From: Phycisphaerae bacterium
GTDB taxonomy: Bacteria > Planctomycetota > Phycisphaerae > Tepidisphaerales > Tepidisphaeraceae
NCBI GenBank assembly: GCA_014380825.1
Contig: JACMJD010000052.1
Span: 1 to 7,487, forward strand
Direction of reading: 5' to 3'
DNA length: 7,487 bases
The stretch's first letter is position 1. Each line of letters starts with the position of its first letter. The translations under genes and the position numbers were made by a program. Positions 6,983 through 7,487 of the stretch are shown here, in pieces. Below the pieces are notes generated by a model, which saw only the letters and a program-made list of their open reading frames with translations, did not search any database and was not told where the DNA came from.

Positions 6983-7402
6983 TCAATTCTTCGCGGTCTG
7001 CATCGCCAGCCATTTGTCGTCGGACGGCGTGGGGACGAAATCGCGGATGTATCGAATCACTTCCGGCACGCTTGCGGCGAGATGGAAATAGTTGTGCGCA
7101 TCGGGCTTGATGAAGTGCTGGTCGATTCCCTGCTGCACCATCGCGCGAAGCGGTTCCCAATATCGATTCGTATTGAGAAGAACTACGGGCTTGGCGTGCG
7201 TGTTGAGTTGTCGGCCGACGATGATCTCGAAGATTTCTTCGAACGTTCCGAGCCCGCCGGGCAGCGCGATGAACGCATCGCCGCGCTTTTCGAGCGCGGC
7301 CTTGCGGGTGCGCATGCATTCGGTGACGAGAAATTCGTCGCAGCCGGCGCGATTGACTTCGCGGGCGATGATCGAACACGGAATCGCACAGAACTTTATC
7401 AA
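6983..7402 (-). pseudogene. LOG-family (lysine decarboxylase-like) nucleoside-monophosphate hydrolase, N-terminus missing
   Basis: The LOG family (TIGR00730 type) splits nucleoside 5'-monophosphates, including cytokinin precursors, into base and ribose 5-phosphate. Counting from a TTG at 7402, the signature PGGLGTFEE (48-56) and the preceding R33-K34 pair of the MxxRK motif are intact, as is the C-terminal helix region (RAMVQQGIDQHFIKP and VIRYIRDF). The usual N-terminal half, with its Rossmann glycine motif, is absent. Family similarity is clear from about A13-R14-E15-V16 (7366) onwards. Upstream, the frame meets a stop at 7421-7423. No glycine-rich Rossmann motif appears in the other two minus-strand frames before the window ends. 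From about 7362 outwards the DNA instead encodes a different LOG tail on the other strand. The gene is therefore broken by rearrangement or by a false join in assembly; TTG 7402 is not a credible native start. Confidence 0.8.
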
Positions 7403-7487
7403 GCCGCGTGCGCGAGAAGCCTACTTTGTTGCCAACGATGTTGCGGAGACGATCCGGCATTTGTGCGGGCACTATGCGGCTGCCACG
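7362..7487 (+). pseudogene. C-terminal tail of a second LOG-family protein (fragment)
   Basis: Read on the plus strand from CGG at 7362, the translation begins RAMIEHGIAQNFIKP and continues through VAETIRHLCGHY to the window end without a stop. It aligns without gaps to the C-terminal part of the neighbouring minus-strand LOG gene (RAMVQQGIDQHFIKP ... VPEVIRYI): 16 of about 34 residues are identical, including GI, Q, FIKP, A, V, E and IR. The similarity stops abruptly at R-A-M; before it, the frame does not continue as a LOG protein. The two copies clearly differ at the DNA level, so this is a paralogue or a copy from another organism, not a simple duplicate. It has no plausible native start. 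The identification rests on this alignment alone. Confidence 0.55.

Noticed and set aside
6834..7472. A 212-codon minus-strand frame overlapping the LOG gene and the hairpin repeat
   Set aside because: It is out of frame with the LOG motifs and its C-terminal part is just the translated hairpin repeat. It lacks any family pattern, and it does not supply the missing LOG N-terminus.

Overview
This window looks like a piece of a moderately GC-rich bacterial chromosome, possibly a whole short contig, because genes are cut at both ends. The flavour is planctomycete-like: starts with little or no Shine-Dalgarno signal, an 'ACCACCAAGG-CACCAAG' hairpin repeat, a TonB-type protein and a Pnkp/Hen1 RNA repair pair. 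I infer this from pattern only; no rRNA or marker gene is present to prove it.

Layout from left to right. Positions 1-543 (minus) hold the first 181 residues of an aldehyde dehydrogenase related to the 2-hydroxymuconate/2-aminomuconate semialdehyde group. A 40-base gap separates it from a divergent cytoplasmic leucine-rich-repeat protein (584-1432, plus). That gene ends stop-to-stop against pnkp. From 6817 down to 1433, four genes run on the minus strand in the order tonB-like, hen1, a 109-residue gene, pnkp. Upstream of them, 6899-6982 is an 84-base hairpin repeat that begins directly after the stop codon of a LOG-family gene (6983 to about 7363-7402, minus). That gene has lost its N-terminal half. 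The last about 125 bases encode, on the plus strand, the C-terminal tail of a second LOG-family protein, so the window ends in an abnormal head-to-head junction.

The core is a complete bacterial RNA repair cassette. Pnkp supplies a 5'-OH kinase, a 2',3'-phosphatase and an ATP-dependent ligase; all motifs of the three domains are visible. Hen1 methylates the 2'-OH of the 3' end at the break, so that the sealed RNA resists a second cut by the same ribotoxin. The unrecognised 109-residue protein sits between them, 10 bases after hen1 and with a 4-base ATGA overlap into pnkp. This implies translational coupling and makes it a candidate accessory subunit or regulator. The tonB-like gene is 57 bases upstream of hen1 and may share its transcript, but its membrane role gives no obvious link to RNA repair.

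No tRNA, rRNA, CRISPR array or insertion sequence was seen. No stretch longer than about 165 bases lacks a gene.
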